A stretch of DNA of 7,764 nt, from positions 1 through 7,764 of the forward strand of contig JAIRLW010000494.1 in assembly GCA_031259095.1 (NCBI GenBank), read 5' to 3'. The position numbers and the translations under genes are program-made. Below are positions 1-6,955 of the stretch, in pieces (position 1 is the stretch's first letter; each line of letters starts with the position of its first letter). The notes under the pieces were generated by a model that saw nothing but the letters and a program-made list of their open reading frames with translations, had not been told where the DNA came from and made no database searches. The stretch is from Planctomycetaceae bacterium. GTDB lineage: Bacteria; Planctomycetota; Planctomycetia; Pirellulales; Thermoguttaceae.

Positions 1-18
1 GATTAAAATACGAATAGG

Positions 19-142
19 AACTTCTAAAAACTTCGATTGAAATCGATCAAAATCGAATTGGGTCGAATTGGGTCGAATTGGGTCGATCAAAAAACAAGTT
101 TTTAGAAGTTGCCGAATAATAAAAGTCAACTTCTAAAAACTT
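19..142. repeat. 15-bp motif in three copies, two direct and one inverted
   Basis: The motif aacttctaaaaactt occurs exactly at 19-33 and 128-142, and its exact reverse complement lies at 96-110. The middle copy can pair with either outer copy. Pairing with the third gives a 16-bp stem (96-111 with 127-142) and a 15-nt loop, ending about 36 bases before the ATG of the downstream activator gene. Pairing with the first would enclose the 10-bp tandem array. The two pairings exclude each other. No clean T-run follows the downstream hairpin, so it is not a textbook terminator. The repeats are seen directly; any role in transcription of the gene is inference. Confidence 0.8.
31..90. repeat. 10-bp tandem array with phased TCGA cores
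   Basis: Six consecutive 10-bp units each carry TCGA at the same place (starting at 33, 43, 53, 63, 73 and 83). Two units are identical (ggtcgaattg at 61-70 and 71-80), and their neighbours at 51-60 and 81-90 share most of the unit. The 10-bp period places every TCGA on nearly the same face of the helix. This could be simple tandem expansion or a phased protein-binding site upstream of the activator gene; the sequence alone does not decide. Confidence 0.75.
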
Positions 143-178
143 CGGCAAAATATTATTTTCGTCGATTTTATTTTGAAT

Positions 179-2227
179 ATGCAATCTGAAAACGCTTTTT
201 TGGTTCTGATTCAAAACGGAGAACAGAAAGAACTCTATTCGTTGACGAGTTATTCTGTGACGATGATTGGACGTGCTGCTGAAAACACGATTACGCTTCT
301 TGATGATCGTTGCAGCCGTTTTCACGTCAAGATTTTTTTCGACGAAGGTCAATGGTATGTTCAAGACCTTGGCAGCCGAAACGGAACTTATGTTGATGAA
401 CGAGTTATTACCACACAACAAACATTTCCGCTCCATGCCGGACACCATATTCAAATCGGTCATACCGTACTTCAATTTGGTTGCGGCGAATTGGGAACAA
501 CTGCCATTTCCTCGAAAGATCCCAATGAAAAGGAAGCCGAAGTTGTTGAGCAGCGATCAGGAATTTTCGGTGTTTCTGAGACCTTGCGCGGTCCGAAACC
601 GGATAAATCCACCTCGACGCAAATTCTCCATCAAACCTCGCAAACCGCGATTCTGAAACAGGACGATTCAAAACATGGTTCTCCCGGAATCACCACGCGA
701 ACCGGTTACGGACCTATTGAACTATGCCGACTAGCCTATCATCTTGGCAAAGCAGAAGAGATTGATCAGGTGGCGAAGTTGGCGATTGAGGGATTGCTGA
801 ATGCAACCGGTGCGGAAGGAGCGGGACTTTGGCTTTTTCCATACAATCTTAATTCGAAACAAAATGCGTCGGATATTCGTCTTGTCGCCAACGCCGCATT
901 GGAAAATTTACACTATAATCCGGTTTCAGAAGCGATTGTCCGTACCGTATTTGAGAAAAAAGAAGCGTTTTTGTTTTACGAATCGATCAACGGTTCCAAA
1001 GCCAAAGACGCCGCCACAACCAAAGAAATGCACGACGTCAAAAACACAATGGCTGCGCCGATTCGTTTTCAAAACGCGATTCTCGGACTATTGCATCTTT
1101 ACGCGGTGAGCGAATCGAAATTTCTGGACGAATCCGATCTTGAATACACATTGGCGGTTGCGGACACGGTGGGCGTTGCGTTGGCGCATGTCAACAAACA
1201 AAAAGAATTAGCCGCCAATCTCAATCAGGCGCGGAAAGAAAATACAACACTTCGTGAAATGCTCCAGATGAGCAGTGAAATTATCGGCAATAGTTCTCAA
1301 GTCCAAACGATTCATCATTTGATTTCGCGTGCGGCGGAAACGAAAACTTCGTTATTGATTCGTGGTGAAAGCGGCGTTGGTAAAGAACTGATTGCGCGGG
1401 CGGTTCATTTTGCCAGTTCACGAAAATCGAAACCGTTGATTTGTTTGAACTGTGCGGCGATTTCCGAAAGTTTATTAGCCAGTGAATTGTTCGGACATGA
1501 AAAAGGAGCGTTTACCGGTGCAACAGACCGTAAAATCGGAAAATTTGAAGCGGCCAATACAGGAACCTTGTTTCTTGATGAAATTGGAGAAATGAGTCAA
1601 TCGCTTCAGGCGAAATTTCTCCGCGTTCTTGAGGGGAGTGCGTTTGAACGAGTTGGCGGTAACACGACCATTAAAGTAGATGTTCGGGTAATTGCGGCGA
1701 CCAACCGTGATTTGGAAAAAGAAGTTGCCGAAGGACGTTTCCGGCATGATTTATTTTTCCGGTTGCGCGTTCTGGAAATTATTGTTCCTCCGTTGCGGAA
1801 AAGAATTGAAGACATTACGATTCTTGCGGAATATTTTCTTGACCGGTTTTGTAAAGAGATTGGTCGAAAATATCAGGGATTTACTCCTGACGCGATGCGT
1901 GTTCTTATGAATTACCGGTGGCCCGGCAATATTCGGGAACTCAAAAATGTGGTGGAACGTGCGGTTGTTCTTGGTTCGGGTACGTACATTCAGGAACAAG
2001 ACTTGCTCCTCTCAACACTAAACACCACCGGTGAAACGGATATGCGGCGTGATGAACCAAAAGATGTGTTTATTCCGCTTTCGCTGGAAGACATGGAACG
2101 AAACCATATTCTCCGAACACTGGAACATCTCCAATGGAATAAAAGTATTGCTTCCAAACAACTTGGCATTGAACGAACAACGTTAGACCGTAAAATCAAA
2201 CGTTATGGTCTGGAACGCGACGATTAA
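179..2227 (+). CDS. FHA-GAF sigma54-dependent transcriptional activator
   Basis: This is an enhancer-binding activator that uses ATP hydrolysis to open promoters bound by sigma54 RNA polymerase. From the ATG it is 682 residues. An FHA domain (about 26-102) carries G31-R32, S46-R47-x-H49 and the LGSRNGT loop, the phosphothreonine-binding signature. A Thr/Ser-rich linker (about 105-175) follows, then a GAF-like sensor (about 180-338), a short coiled-coil-like stretch, and an AAA+ domain (about 368-605) with Walker A GESGVGKE, the sigma54-contacting GAFTGA (443-448), Walker B TLFLDEIG, sensor AATNRDL and WPGNIREL. A Fis-type helix-turn-helix ends the protein (about 635-680). There is no receiver domain, so the input is probably Ser/Thr-kinase phosphorylation plus a GAF ligand rather than a two-component system. 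A TTG at 173 is in frame, but the ATG at 179 is the more likely start; neither has a clear ribosome binding site. Target promoters cannot be told from this window. Confidence 0.93.
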   Translation: MQSENAFLVLIQNGEQKELYSLTSYSVTMIGRAAENTITLLDDRCSRFHVKIFFDEGQWYVQDLGSRNGTYVDERVITTQQTFPLHAGHHIQIGHTVLQFGCGELGTTAISSKDPNEKEAEVVEQRSGIFGVSETLRGPKPDKSTSTQILHQTSQTAILKQDDSKHGSPGITTRTGYGPIELCRLAYHLGKAEEIDQVAKLAIEGLLNATGAEGAGLWLFPYNLNSKQNASDIRLVANAALENLHYNPVSEAIVRTVFEKKEAFLFYESINGSKAKDAATTKEMHDVKNTMAAPIRFQNAILGLLHLYAVSESKFLDESDLEYTLAVADTVGVALAHVNKQKELAANLNQARKENTTLREMLQMSSEIIGNSSQVQTIHHLISRAAETKTSLLIRGESGVGKELIARAVHFASSRKSKPLICLNCAAISESLLASELFGHEKGAFTGATDRKIGKFEAANTGTLFLDEIGEMSQSLQAKFLRVLEGSAFERVGGNTTIKVDVRVIAATNRDLEKEVAEGRFRHDLFFRLRVLEIIVPPLRKRIEDITILAEYFLDRFCKEIGRKYQGFTPDAMRVLMNYRWPGNIRELKNVVERAVVLGSGTYIQEQDLLLSTLNTTGETDMRRDEPKDVFIPLSLEDMERNHILRTLEHLQWNKSIASKQLGIERTTLDRKIKRYGLERDD

Positions 2228-2256
2228 ATCCTGATTGTTTCGGAAATCGAAGGCAG

Positions 2257-2280
2257 GCGATGTTTCGCTTGAAACATCGC
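2257..2280. terminator. perfect 10-bp hairpin between convergent genes
   Basis: The arms gcgatgtttc (2257-2266) and gaaacatcgc (2271-2280) are perfectly complementary around a 4-base loop. The hairpin lies 29 bases after the activator stop codon and about 100 bases beyond the stop of the opposing DUF1080 gene, so it could end transcription from either side. It lacks a T-run on both strands, so intrinsic termination is uncertain. It may equally be part of a larger structured or repeated element that continues to about 2362. Confidence 0.4.
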
Positions 2281-2362
2281 GGGAGCCCTGATTCAATCCG
2301 GCAATCAGTATTTCCGTCCCAACACATGCTTTCGGCGAAAGGTTGCCTACCTTACTGGGCTT
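2281..2362. other. foldable segment, possible structured RNA or dispersed repeat
   Basis: This stretch is G+C-richer than the other spacers of the window. An outer stem pairs 2283-2288 with 2357-2362 (one G-T pair). Inside it can form small hairpins at 2289-2307 (tgatt/aatca), 2329-2341 (ctttc/gaaag) and, overlapping the last, 2339-2353 (aaggt/acctt). Together with the hairpin at 2257-2280 it looks like a compact multibranched fold. It could be a small RNA on either strand, a 3'-UTR structure, or a copy of an intergenic repeat. I do not recognise a known RNA family. A 42-codon reading frame (2260-2388, plus) also crosses it but has no support as a gene. Confidence 0.3.
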
Positions 2363-2377
2363 CTTCTGAAATAATCA

Positions 2378-3634
2378 TTATTTTTTGATTAATTCGACGG
2401 CATTTTCGTCGAGCGGCATGATGTAATAGTCGCGGAACAGACAACCTTGATTTCCACCGCCGTGAAGTTGGAGACCGGTTTTGCCCTCTTTAGCGCATTT
2501 CGGATCGTTAATATCAATAACTGTCCAGCCGTTCAGGAATGTCGTCAAATGATCTCCGATGGCAACCGTTCCAATATGATTCCATTCTTCCGTTTTGTAA
2601 ATTTTCTTGACAAAATCATCTCTCTTGGCAACCCAGCCGCGTCCCTGTACTTCCCAAAGTCCGGCATTGGCTCCCATTGCCCCGCCTGTCGCAATTTCGC
2701 ATTGGAATCCCTTAAGCCAATACGGTTTATCAACTTCCTCCGCCCGGAAATAAAGACCGCTGTTGCCGGTAATCATCTTGAACGAGACTTTCACGGCAAA
2801 ATCCTTATACGATTCCCGGCTCAAAAACATTCCGTCTTTGGGTTGCCCTTGTTCGGTCGTTCCCTTGAGCGAACCATCTTCCTGTATGTCCCATTTTCCA
2901 ACCGGTTTGGTTTCGACATTCCCTAATTTTTTATCGGCATACAATAATATCCAAGGTGTTGGCGGTAGTTCTTTGATTTGGATATTCCGCCATCGAACCT
3001 GACCTTGTTCACCGGAATGAACTTGAAGTCCCAAAATACCTTCGTTGGTTTCAAGATCGACAATGTCGGTAATTTTTTCGCCGTTTAACCATGTTTTGAT
3101 GGACGGACCAACACATTGAACAACAATTTCGTTCCAGTTATTTTTTTTGAACGCCTGATTGATTTTCGTTTGTAATTCCTCCGTTTGCGGAACGAGATAA
3201 CGGTTTCGACGGTGTTCATCGTAAATGTTTGCGGTATCGTTTTCGGGAAGGATTTCACACTGATAACCGGCGAGTATTTCTTGTCCGTCTTTGGATTGAA
3301 GGTCGGAACGAAACTGAACGCCTGAATTACATTCGGCGTCATATTTAACTTCGAATTTCAGAATGAAGTTAGAATATCTCTTTTCTGAACACAAAAAAGT
3401 ATTGATTCCGGTTCCGCGTTTTCCAACAATAGAATCGCCTTCGACCATAAAAGTTGCTTCTCCGCCGCGTTTCACCCATCCGTTTAATGGTTTACTGTTT
3501 TCAACCCATGAAATCCCGGGTTGCGGAGCGAGCAACGGAACAAAATCCGACTCGTCGGCAACAACGGTGAGGGAAAAAGAAAAAACCAAAAAAAGGGTCA
3601 AACAAACAAAAGTTAAAGGAAAAATAATTTTCAT
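2378..3634 (-). CDS. Secreted protein with two DUF1080 domains
   Basis: The product is probably an extracytoplasmic carbohydrate-active protein: DUF1080 is a concanavalin-like beta-sandwich family now named 3-keto-disaccharide hydrolase, common and multiplied in planctomycetes. I take the inner ATG at 3634 (418 residues) rather than the ATG at 3673. It gives a clean signal peptide (MKIIFPLTF, then a hydrophobic core, likely cut after VVA at 24-26), and GGAGAACAGG lies just upstream as a ribosome binding site. The first domain spans about 40-222 (NSGVQFRSD, GYQCEI, WNEIVVQ, TWLNGEK, GLQVHSG) and the second about 228-408 (NSGLYFRAE, GFQCEIATGG, EEWNHIGTV, TFLNGW, GLQLHGGGNQG). The matching motifs point to internal duplication. 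It stands alone, convergent with the sigma54 activator. Its exact substrate is not deducible; it could instead be a non-catalytic glycan-binding protein. Confidence 0.85.
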   Translation of the reverse strand: MKIIFPLTFVCLTLFLVFSFSLTVVADESDFVPLLAPQPGISWVENSKPLNGWVKRGGEATFMVEGDSIVGKRGTGINTFLCSEKRYSNFILKFEVKYDAECNSGVQFRSDLQSKDGQEILAGYQCEILPENDTANIYDEHRRNRYLVPQTEELQTKINQAFKKNNWNEIVVQCVGPSIKTWLNGEKITDIVDLETNEGILGLQVHSGEQGQVRWRNIQIKELPPTPWILLYADKKLGNVETKPVGKWDIQEDGSLKGTTEQGQPKDGMFLSRESYKDFAVKVSFKMITGNSGLYFRAEEVDKPYWLKGFQCEIATGGAMGANAGLWEVQGRGWVAKRDDFVKKIYKTEEWNHIGTVAIGDHLTTFLNGWTVIDINDPKCAKEGKTGLQLHGGGNQGCLFRDYYIMPLDENAVELIKK

Positions 3635-3638
3635 AAAA

Positions 3639-3648
3639 CCTGTTCTCC
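3639..3648 (-). promoter_or_regulatory. Ribosome binding site that decides the DUF1080 start
   Basis: On the minus strand the sequence ggagaacagg lies immediately before tttt and the ATG at 3634. Its AGG part sits about four bases and its GGAG part about ten bases from the start codon. The ATG at 3673 lacks such a site and would put an unlikely leader before the signal peptide, so this site favours the inner start. Confidence 0.5.
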
Positions 3649-3789
3649 ATAAAAAGTTAAAAAAGTTAAACAATCAACAAGATTTGACAGTTGAAAAATA
3701 TACGCTATTTAGCAGAAATAAACAATAGACCGGCCTTGTCGAAAAAAATAAAATTTTGAGTAATATATCAGTGGAATTTTTATTTTTTA

Positions 3790-4082
3790 TATTAGCCTCG
3801 AAAGACGATATGATTCATGAAATGAAATTATTCTTTGATTGGTACAATGAACACCGACTACATACGACACTCAATGGTAAAACTCCAAACGAAGTTTATT
3901 ACCATCGCCATGCCGCCAATGCAAAACCAAGAATCGAAACACGCCCCAAAGTCAAACATTCAACTCCATGTGCCAAACCGCGAATGTGTATTGCCGGTAG
4001 AGCCGGAACAAAAATAAAACTTCGCCTCGAATTTCTTAAAGGTCGATTATATCTGCCAATCATTCGTATTGAGCGAATTTAA
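3790..4082 (+). pseudogene. C-terminal remnant of a DDE (integrase-core) transposase
   Basis: The reading frame is open from 3756, but recognisable transposase sequence starts near 3790. FFDWYNEHRLHTTLNGKTP followed by NEVYYHR is the typical end of the integrase core in IS3/IS481-like transposases (consensus WYN..RPH..L.G.TP.EVY). The rest, with a basic KPRIETRPKVKH stretch and a GRLYLPIIRIERI end, resembles the tail of a transposase family that I recall as frequent in planctomycete and environmental genomes. Everything upstream is missing, including the DNA-binding domain and all three catalytic acidic residues, so it cannot be active. The natural stop codon at 4080-4082 is kept, so the loss was from the 5' side. 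I could not find terminal inverted repeats. Placement in a precise IS family is uncertain. Confidence 0.75.
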
Positions 4083-4535
4083 TTTATCTTGCCTGCCGGA
4101 TTATCAATGATCAATCTGCGGTCATTGTATGCGCAAAACACAATTTCTGAACAAATTTGTCGCTTTTTGAATATTACAGAAAACGATAATTCGCTTCATT
4201 TCTGGAGATATTTTCTAAAATTTGTCTCAAATTCTATTATCATACAATAATTTTAAGCCATTTCAAAATTCGTGGACAAGCACAGCACATACCTTCATTT
4301 TTAATGCATTGGTAGTGGTAGATCATATATCCATAATAAAAAAGCATATAGAAAAATAAAAATAAAAAAAATACATATTATTACATAGAGGAACCAATAA
4401 ATATATTCCAAATATTTCAATATTTTTCGCATCATTTTTTATTCGTAGAATTTGTTTTGAATATTTGTGAAACAAGAAATGTTGCACAATTAAGTTACAT
4501 AAAAAGTTGGTCAATCAATATTTTACCTTTCCTTG
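4083..4535. other. AT-rich spacer without a recognisable gene
   Basis: No convincing gene is visible on either strand. A+T content climbs towards the middle: 4321-4380 has only 8 G or C in 60 bases, and 4381-4440 has 13. The reading frames here encode low-complexity Lys/Asn/Phe/Ile strings that follow from the composition. The stretch lies between two unrelated transposase remnants and is best read as decayed mobile DNA or neutral spacer. The first 100 bases may still hold the end of the element that left the transposase tail at 3790-4082, but no terminal repeat could be assigned. Confidence 0.55.
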
Positions 4536-4603
4536 TACTCCCAATCCCAGGGGGGCATCACTGACATTATATGTCATAAAATCAGTGTATATACTCCCGA
4601 CCC
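4536..4603. repeat. Direct repeats around a small palindrome at the end of the IS630 remnant
   Basis: The sequence tactcccaatccc (4536-4548) recurs as tactcccgaccc (4592-4603). Between them lies a nested inverted repeat: cactga (4559-4564) with tcagtg (4582-4587), and tgacat (4562-4567) with atgtca (4571-4576) around tat. A run of six G (4550-4555) is also present. The reading frame of the IS630-type transposase fragment stops inside this block, so it may mark the break point or the end of an insertion. This origin is inference. Confidence 0.5.
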
Positions 4604-4779
4604 TTACGTATCCAACCGTAAGCGGGAATACTATGATGAGTCGGATGAGTTGCATCGCCAAAGAGAAAAACCGCGTCTTTTCCAGACCAGGAACGCAACC
4701 AACGATAATAGTTGATAAACGTTTTATGCAGGAGTTTCAGTCCTGCGATCTCGGCGGATAATAAGTGATAGGCGTTCAT
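4582..4779 (-). pseudogene. Internal fragment of an IS630-type transposase
   Basis: The minus-strand frame contains FGDATHPTHHSIPAYGWIRKG, here given as FGDATHPTHH then SIPAYGWIRKG. This is the hallmark block around the first catalytic Asp of IS630/Tc1-mariner-type transposases (family pattern F.D..HP.H...PAYGW..KG). The preceding KTFINYYRWLRSWSGKDAV fits the conserved F...Y..L stretch before that block. The N-terminal DNA-binding part and everything after the block, including the other catalytic acidic residues, are missing. Translation ends three codons after GRE, where homology also stops. The first 20 or so residues of the open frame (from MNAYHLL) do not clearly match the family and may follow an older deletion or frameshift. 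It is non-functional. It is on the opposite strand to, and from a different family than, the remnant at 3790-4082. Confidence 0.75.
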
Positions 4780-4883
4780 AAGTTGACCCCATGATCATCA
4801 GTATAAAATAGCCGGCAAATCTTGGCAATATCTATTTTTTAAAGTGACTGCGATATATTAACCATTAACTATCAACCATTTGC

Positions 4884-6752
4884 TCATTCAACAGTAACAC
4901 TTTTGGCAAGATTTCGCGGTTTATCAACATCGCAGCCGCGAAAAACAGCAACATGGTAGGCTAAAAGTTGAAGCGGAATATTGTACACAATCGGTTGCAA
5001 AAATTCTTCAATCTCCGGCAATTCAATAACATCATCGGCAATTTCTATTGTCCGTTTATCGCCTTCCGTAATTAAAGCAACAACCGGACCGCCACGAGCC
5101 TTGATTTCCTGCATGTTCGATAATGTTTTATCGTGAACGTAACAAGTCGGCGCAACAAAAACACTTGGCGTAACCGCATCAACCAACGCAATAGGACCAT
5201 GTTTCATCTCTCCGGCAGCGTAACCTTCGGCGTGAATATAACTGATCTCCTTGAGTTTCAAAGCGCCTTCCAATGCCGTTGGAAAATTGAAATGACGGGC
5301 AAGAAATAGAAAACTGTTACAATGAGCGTATTTTTCGGCAATTTTTTTGACATGATCGTTTGTTGCAAGAGCGGCTTTGACCAAATCAGGCAATTTTTCG
5401 AGTTCGGAAATAATTTTTCGTCCCGCTTCGAAATTCAGATGCCGAAGCCGCCCAAGATACAACGCCAGTAACGATAAAACAGTACACTGTGATGTGAATG
5501 TTTTGGTCGATGCAACTCCAATTTCAGGACCGGCATGTAGATAAATTCCTCCGTCCGCTTCACGCGCAATCGAACTTCCAACAACATTACAAATCGACAT
5601 TGTCGGAAATCCGCGCCGCTTCATTTCACGCATCGCCGCAATCGTATCCGCCGTTTCACCGCTTTGAGTAATCGCAAAAAGCAACGTATTACGATCAAGA
5701 GGCGGATTGCGGTAACGTAACTCACTGGCATATTCCACCTCAACCGGAATCCGCGCTAAGGTTTCAATTTGATATTCACCAACAAGCGAAGCATGCCAAC
5801 TGGTTCCGCAAGCAGTCATTAAAATTCGTTGCACATTTAACATCTGTTGCGGCGTCAGATTGAGACCGCCGAATTTTGCGGTTGCCGAATCATAGTCGAG
5901 CCGACCACGTAACGTATTTTGAATTGCCTCCGGCTGTTCGAAAATCTCCTTGAGCATATAATGAGCAAAACCACCGCGATCAACTTGCGCCGGATCAATA
6001 TCCAGAATTTCAATATTTCGTTCGACAATTCCTTCGTCACGATGATGAATCGAAAAACCGTTTGCCGTCATACAAACGAGTTCGTGATCGGAAAGCGTGA
6101 TGATCTGATCGGTGTAACCGGCAAGAGTAGCGGCGTCGCTGGTGAGAAAATTTTCGTCCTTGCCAACACCAAGAATAAGCGGACTTCCAAGTTTCGCACC
6201 AATCATCACCTCAGGATAATCACGGAAAAGAACCGCAATTCCATAAGTTCCGTGAATCTGCGACAATGCAAGTTTAACAACATGCGGCAACATCTCCTCA
6301 ATTTTAACCGTTTCACCAAACTTGCCGATTTCCTCGCGAAGATAATAAGCAATCAAATGAGCAAGTGATTCGGTATCGGTTTGGGTAACAAATTCGATTC
6401 CCTTTTTGGACAACTGGTTTCGGATAGACTGATAATTCTCGATCACCCCGTTGTGAACAATAGCAACCGCTCCATTGAAACTGAGATGCGGGTGAGCGTT
6501 TTCTTTGGTCGGCAAACCATGAGTTGCCCATCGGGTGTGACCAATTCCAATATTGCCTTGCGGTTTCGCAGCAAGAACAAGTTTTTTCAGTGCGTCAATT
6601 CGTCCCGAAGTTTTTTCGATATGAATTGATTTTGTCCCGTTAATTGTTGCCACTCCGGCACTGTCATAACCGCGGTACTCCAACATCCGAAGACCGCGAA
6701 GTAAAAAATCCAAAGGATTCTGTTGTCCAATGTATCCGACAATTCCACACAT
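4884..6752 (-). CDS. glmS: Glutamine-fructose-6-phosphate aminotransferase (isomerizing)
   Basis: This cytoplasmic enzyme makes glucosamine-6-phosphate from fructose-6-phosphate and glutamine, the first committed step to UDP-N-acetylglucosamine for the cell envelope. It is complete at 622 residues, slightly longer than the usual ~610. The N-terminal glutaminase domain (about 1-235) begins MCGIVGYIG, with Cys2 as the nucleophile after Met removal, and has GHTRWATHG (71-79), NAHPH and HNGVIENY (100-107). Two SIS sugar-isomerase domains follow (about 300-435 and 470-610): CGTS (315-318), TQSGETADT (362-370), ASTKTFTSQ, and the EGALKLKEISYIHAEG and GEMKHGP block (495-520). The protein ends in the classical KPRNLAKSVTVE with the Schiff-base lysine at 617. 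Thr362 replaces the Ser often found before QSGETADT, a conservative change. No ribosome binding site precedes the ATG; a run of nine T (minus strand) lies ten bases upstream. The gene follows the transketolase-like gene on the same strand after a 203-bp gap. Confidence 0.97.
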   Translation of the reverse strand: MCGIVGYIGQQNPLDFLLRGLRMLEYRGYDSAGVATINGTKSIHIEKTSGRIDALKKLVLAAKPQGNIGIGHTRWATHGLPTKENAHPHLSFNGAVAIVHNGVIENYQSIRNQLSKKGIEFVTQTDTESLAHLIAYYLREEIGKFGETVKIEEMLPHVVKLALSQIHGTYGIAVLFRDYPEVMIGAKLGSPLILGVGKDENFLTSDAATLAGYTDQIITLSDHELVCMTANGFSIHHRDEGIVERNIEILDIDPAQVDRGGFAHYMLKEIFEQPEAIQNTLRGRLDYDSATAKFGGLNLTPQQMLNVQRILMTACGTSWHASLVGEYQIETLARIPVEVEYASELRYRNPPLDRNTLLFAITQSGETADTIAAMREMKRRGFPTMSICNVVGSSIAREADGGIYLHAGPEIGVASTKTFTSQCTVLSLLALYLGRLRHLNFEAGRKIISELEKLPDLVKAALATNDHVKKIAEKYAHCNSFLFLARHFNFPTALEGALKLKEISYIHAEGYAAGEMKHGPIALVDAVTPSVFVAPTCYVHDKTLSNMQEIKARGGPVVALITEGDKRTIEIADDVIELPEIEEFLQPIVYNIPLQLLAYHVAVFRGCDVDKPRNLAKSVTVE

Positions 6753-6955
6753 GTTGTTATGAAAAAAAAAGAATGGAACAAAAAATAATCAGGGAAGTCT
6801 CTAAAATTAAAGTTAAGGGACGATAAGGACAAAGGGGACGATAGGGACGAATGATTTTTAAATCATCAATCATCAATTATCAATCAAGTACGTGTTTAGG
6901 AAAGGTATTATTAGAAAGACCCAATTGTTATTATATTGTTATTATATTGAACAAA
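6753..6955 (-). promoter_or_regulatory. Spacer between the transketolase-like gene and glmS
   Basis: This 203-base spacer contains the 9-bp array and an 11-bp tandem repeat (attgttattat at 6924-6934 and 6935-6945) just after the transketolase stop. Between them are repeated atcatcaat/atcaatcaa words (6862-6886). On the minus strand a weak sigma70-like promoter can be drawn: TTGATA (6878-6883), a 17-base gap and TAAAAA (6855-6860). The match is modest and the area is AT-rich, so this is only a candidate. The size of the gap suggests that glmS may have its own promoter instead of relying on read-through. I do not recognise a glmS ribozyme core here. Confidence 0.25.
6817..6852. repeat. 9-bp tandem repeat upstream of glmS
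   Basis: Four 9-bp units follow one another: gggacgata (6817-6825), aggacaaag (6826-6834), gggacgata (6835-6843) and gggacgaat (6844-6852). Units 1 and 3 are identical and unit 2 is the most diverged. The array lies 65-100 bases upstream of the glmS start. It is directly next to a 7-bp hairpin, atgattt/aaatcat (6851-6866). It may be a variable-number repeat or a copy of a dispersed intergenic repeat. Confidence 0.7.

Noticed and set aside
31..90. CRISPR array
   Set aside because: The units are 10 bp and contiguous, without unique spacers, and no cas gene is nearby.
2260..2388. A 42-codon plus-strand reading frame in the convergent spacer
   Set aside because: It has no ribosome binding site, starts inside the perfect hairpin, runs into the end of the opposing gene and ends in a low-complexity Ile/Phe string. 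Pairing structure explains the region better than coding.
3635..3673. Upstream ATG at 3673 as the start of the DUF1080 protein
   Set aside because: It adds 13 residues before a good signal peptide, while the ATG at 3634 has a ribosome binding site directly upstream.
3684..3711. Plus-strand promoter TTGACA with TATTTA after 16 bases
   Set aside because: The -35 box is perfect, but the -10 match is only three of six and the downstream reading frame is a dead transposase fragment, so function is not supported.
4323..4514. 63-residue minus-strand reading frame rich in Phe, Ile and Tyr
   Set aside because: The region is extremely AT-rich and the predicted peptide only mirrors that composition.
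4507..4761. 84-residue plus-strand reading frame
   Set aside because: It lies antisense to the recognisable IS630-type fragment and has no family-like motif of its own.
6753..6955. glmS ribozyme or riboswitch in the leader of glmS
   Set aside because: The position is right, but I cannot recognise the conserved core. The spacer is dominated by short tandem repeats, and the ribozyme is mainly known from Gram-positive bacteria.
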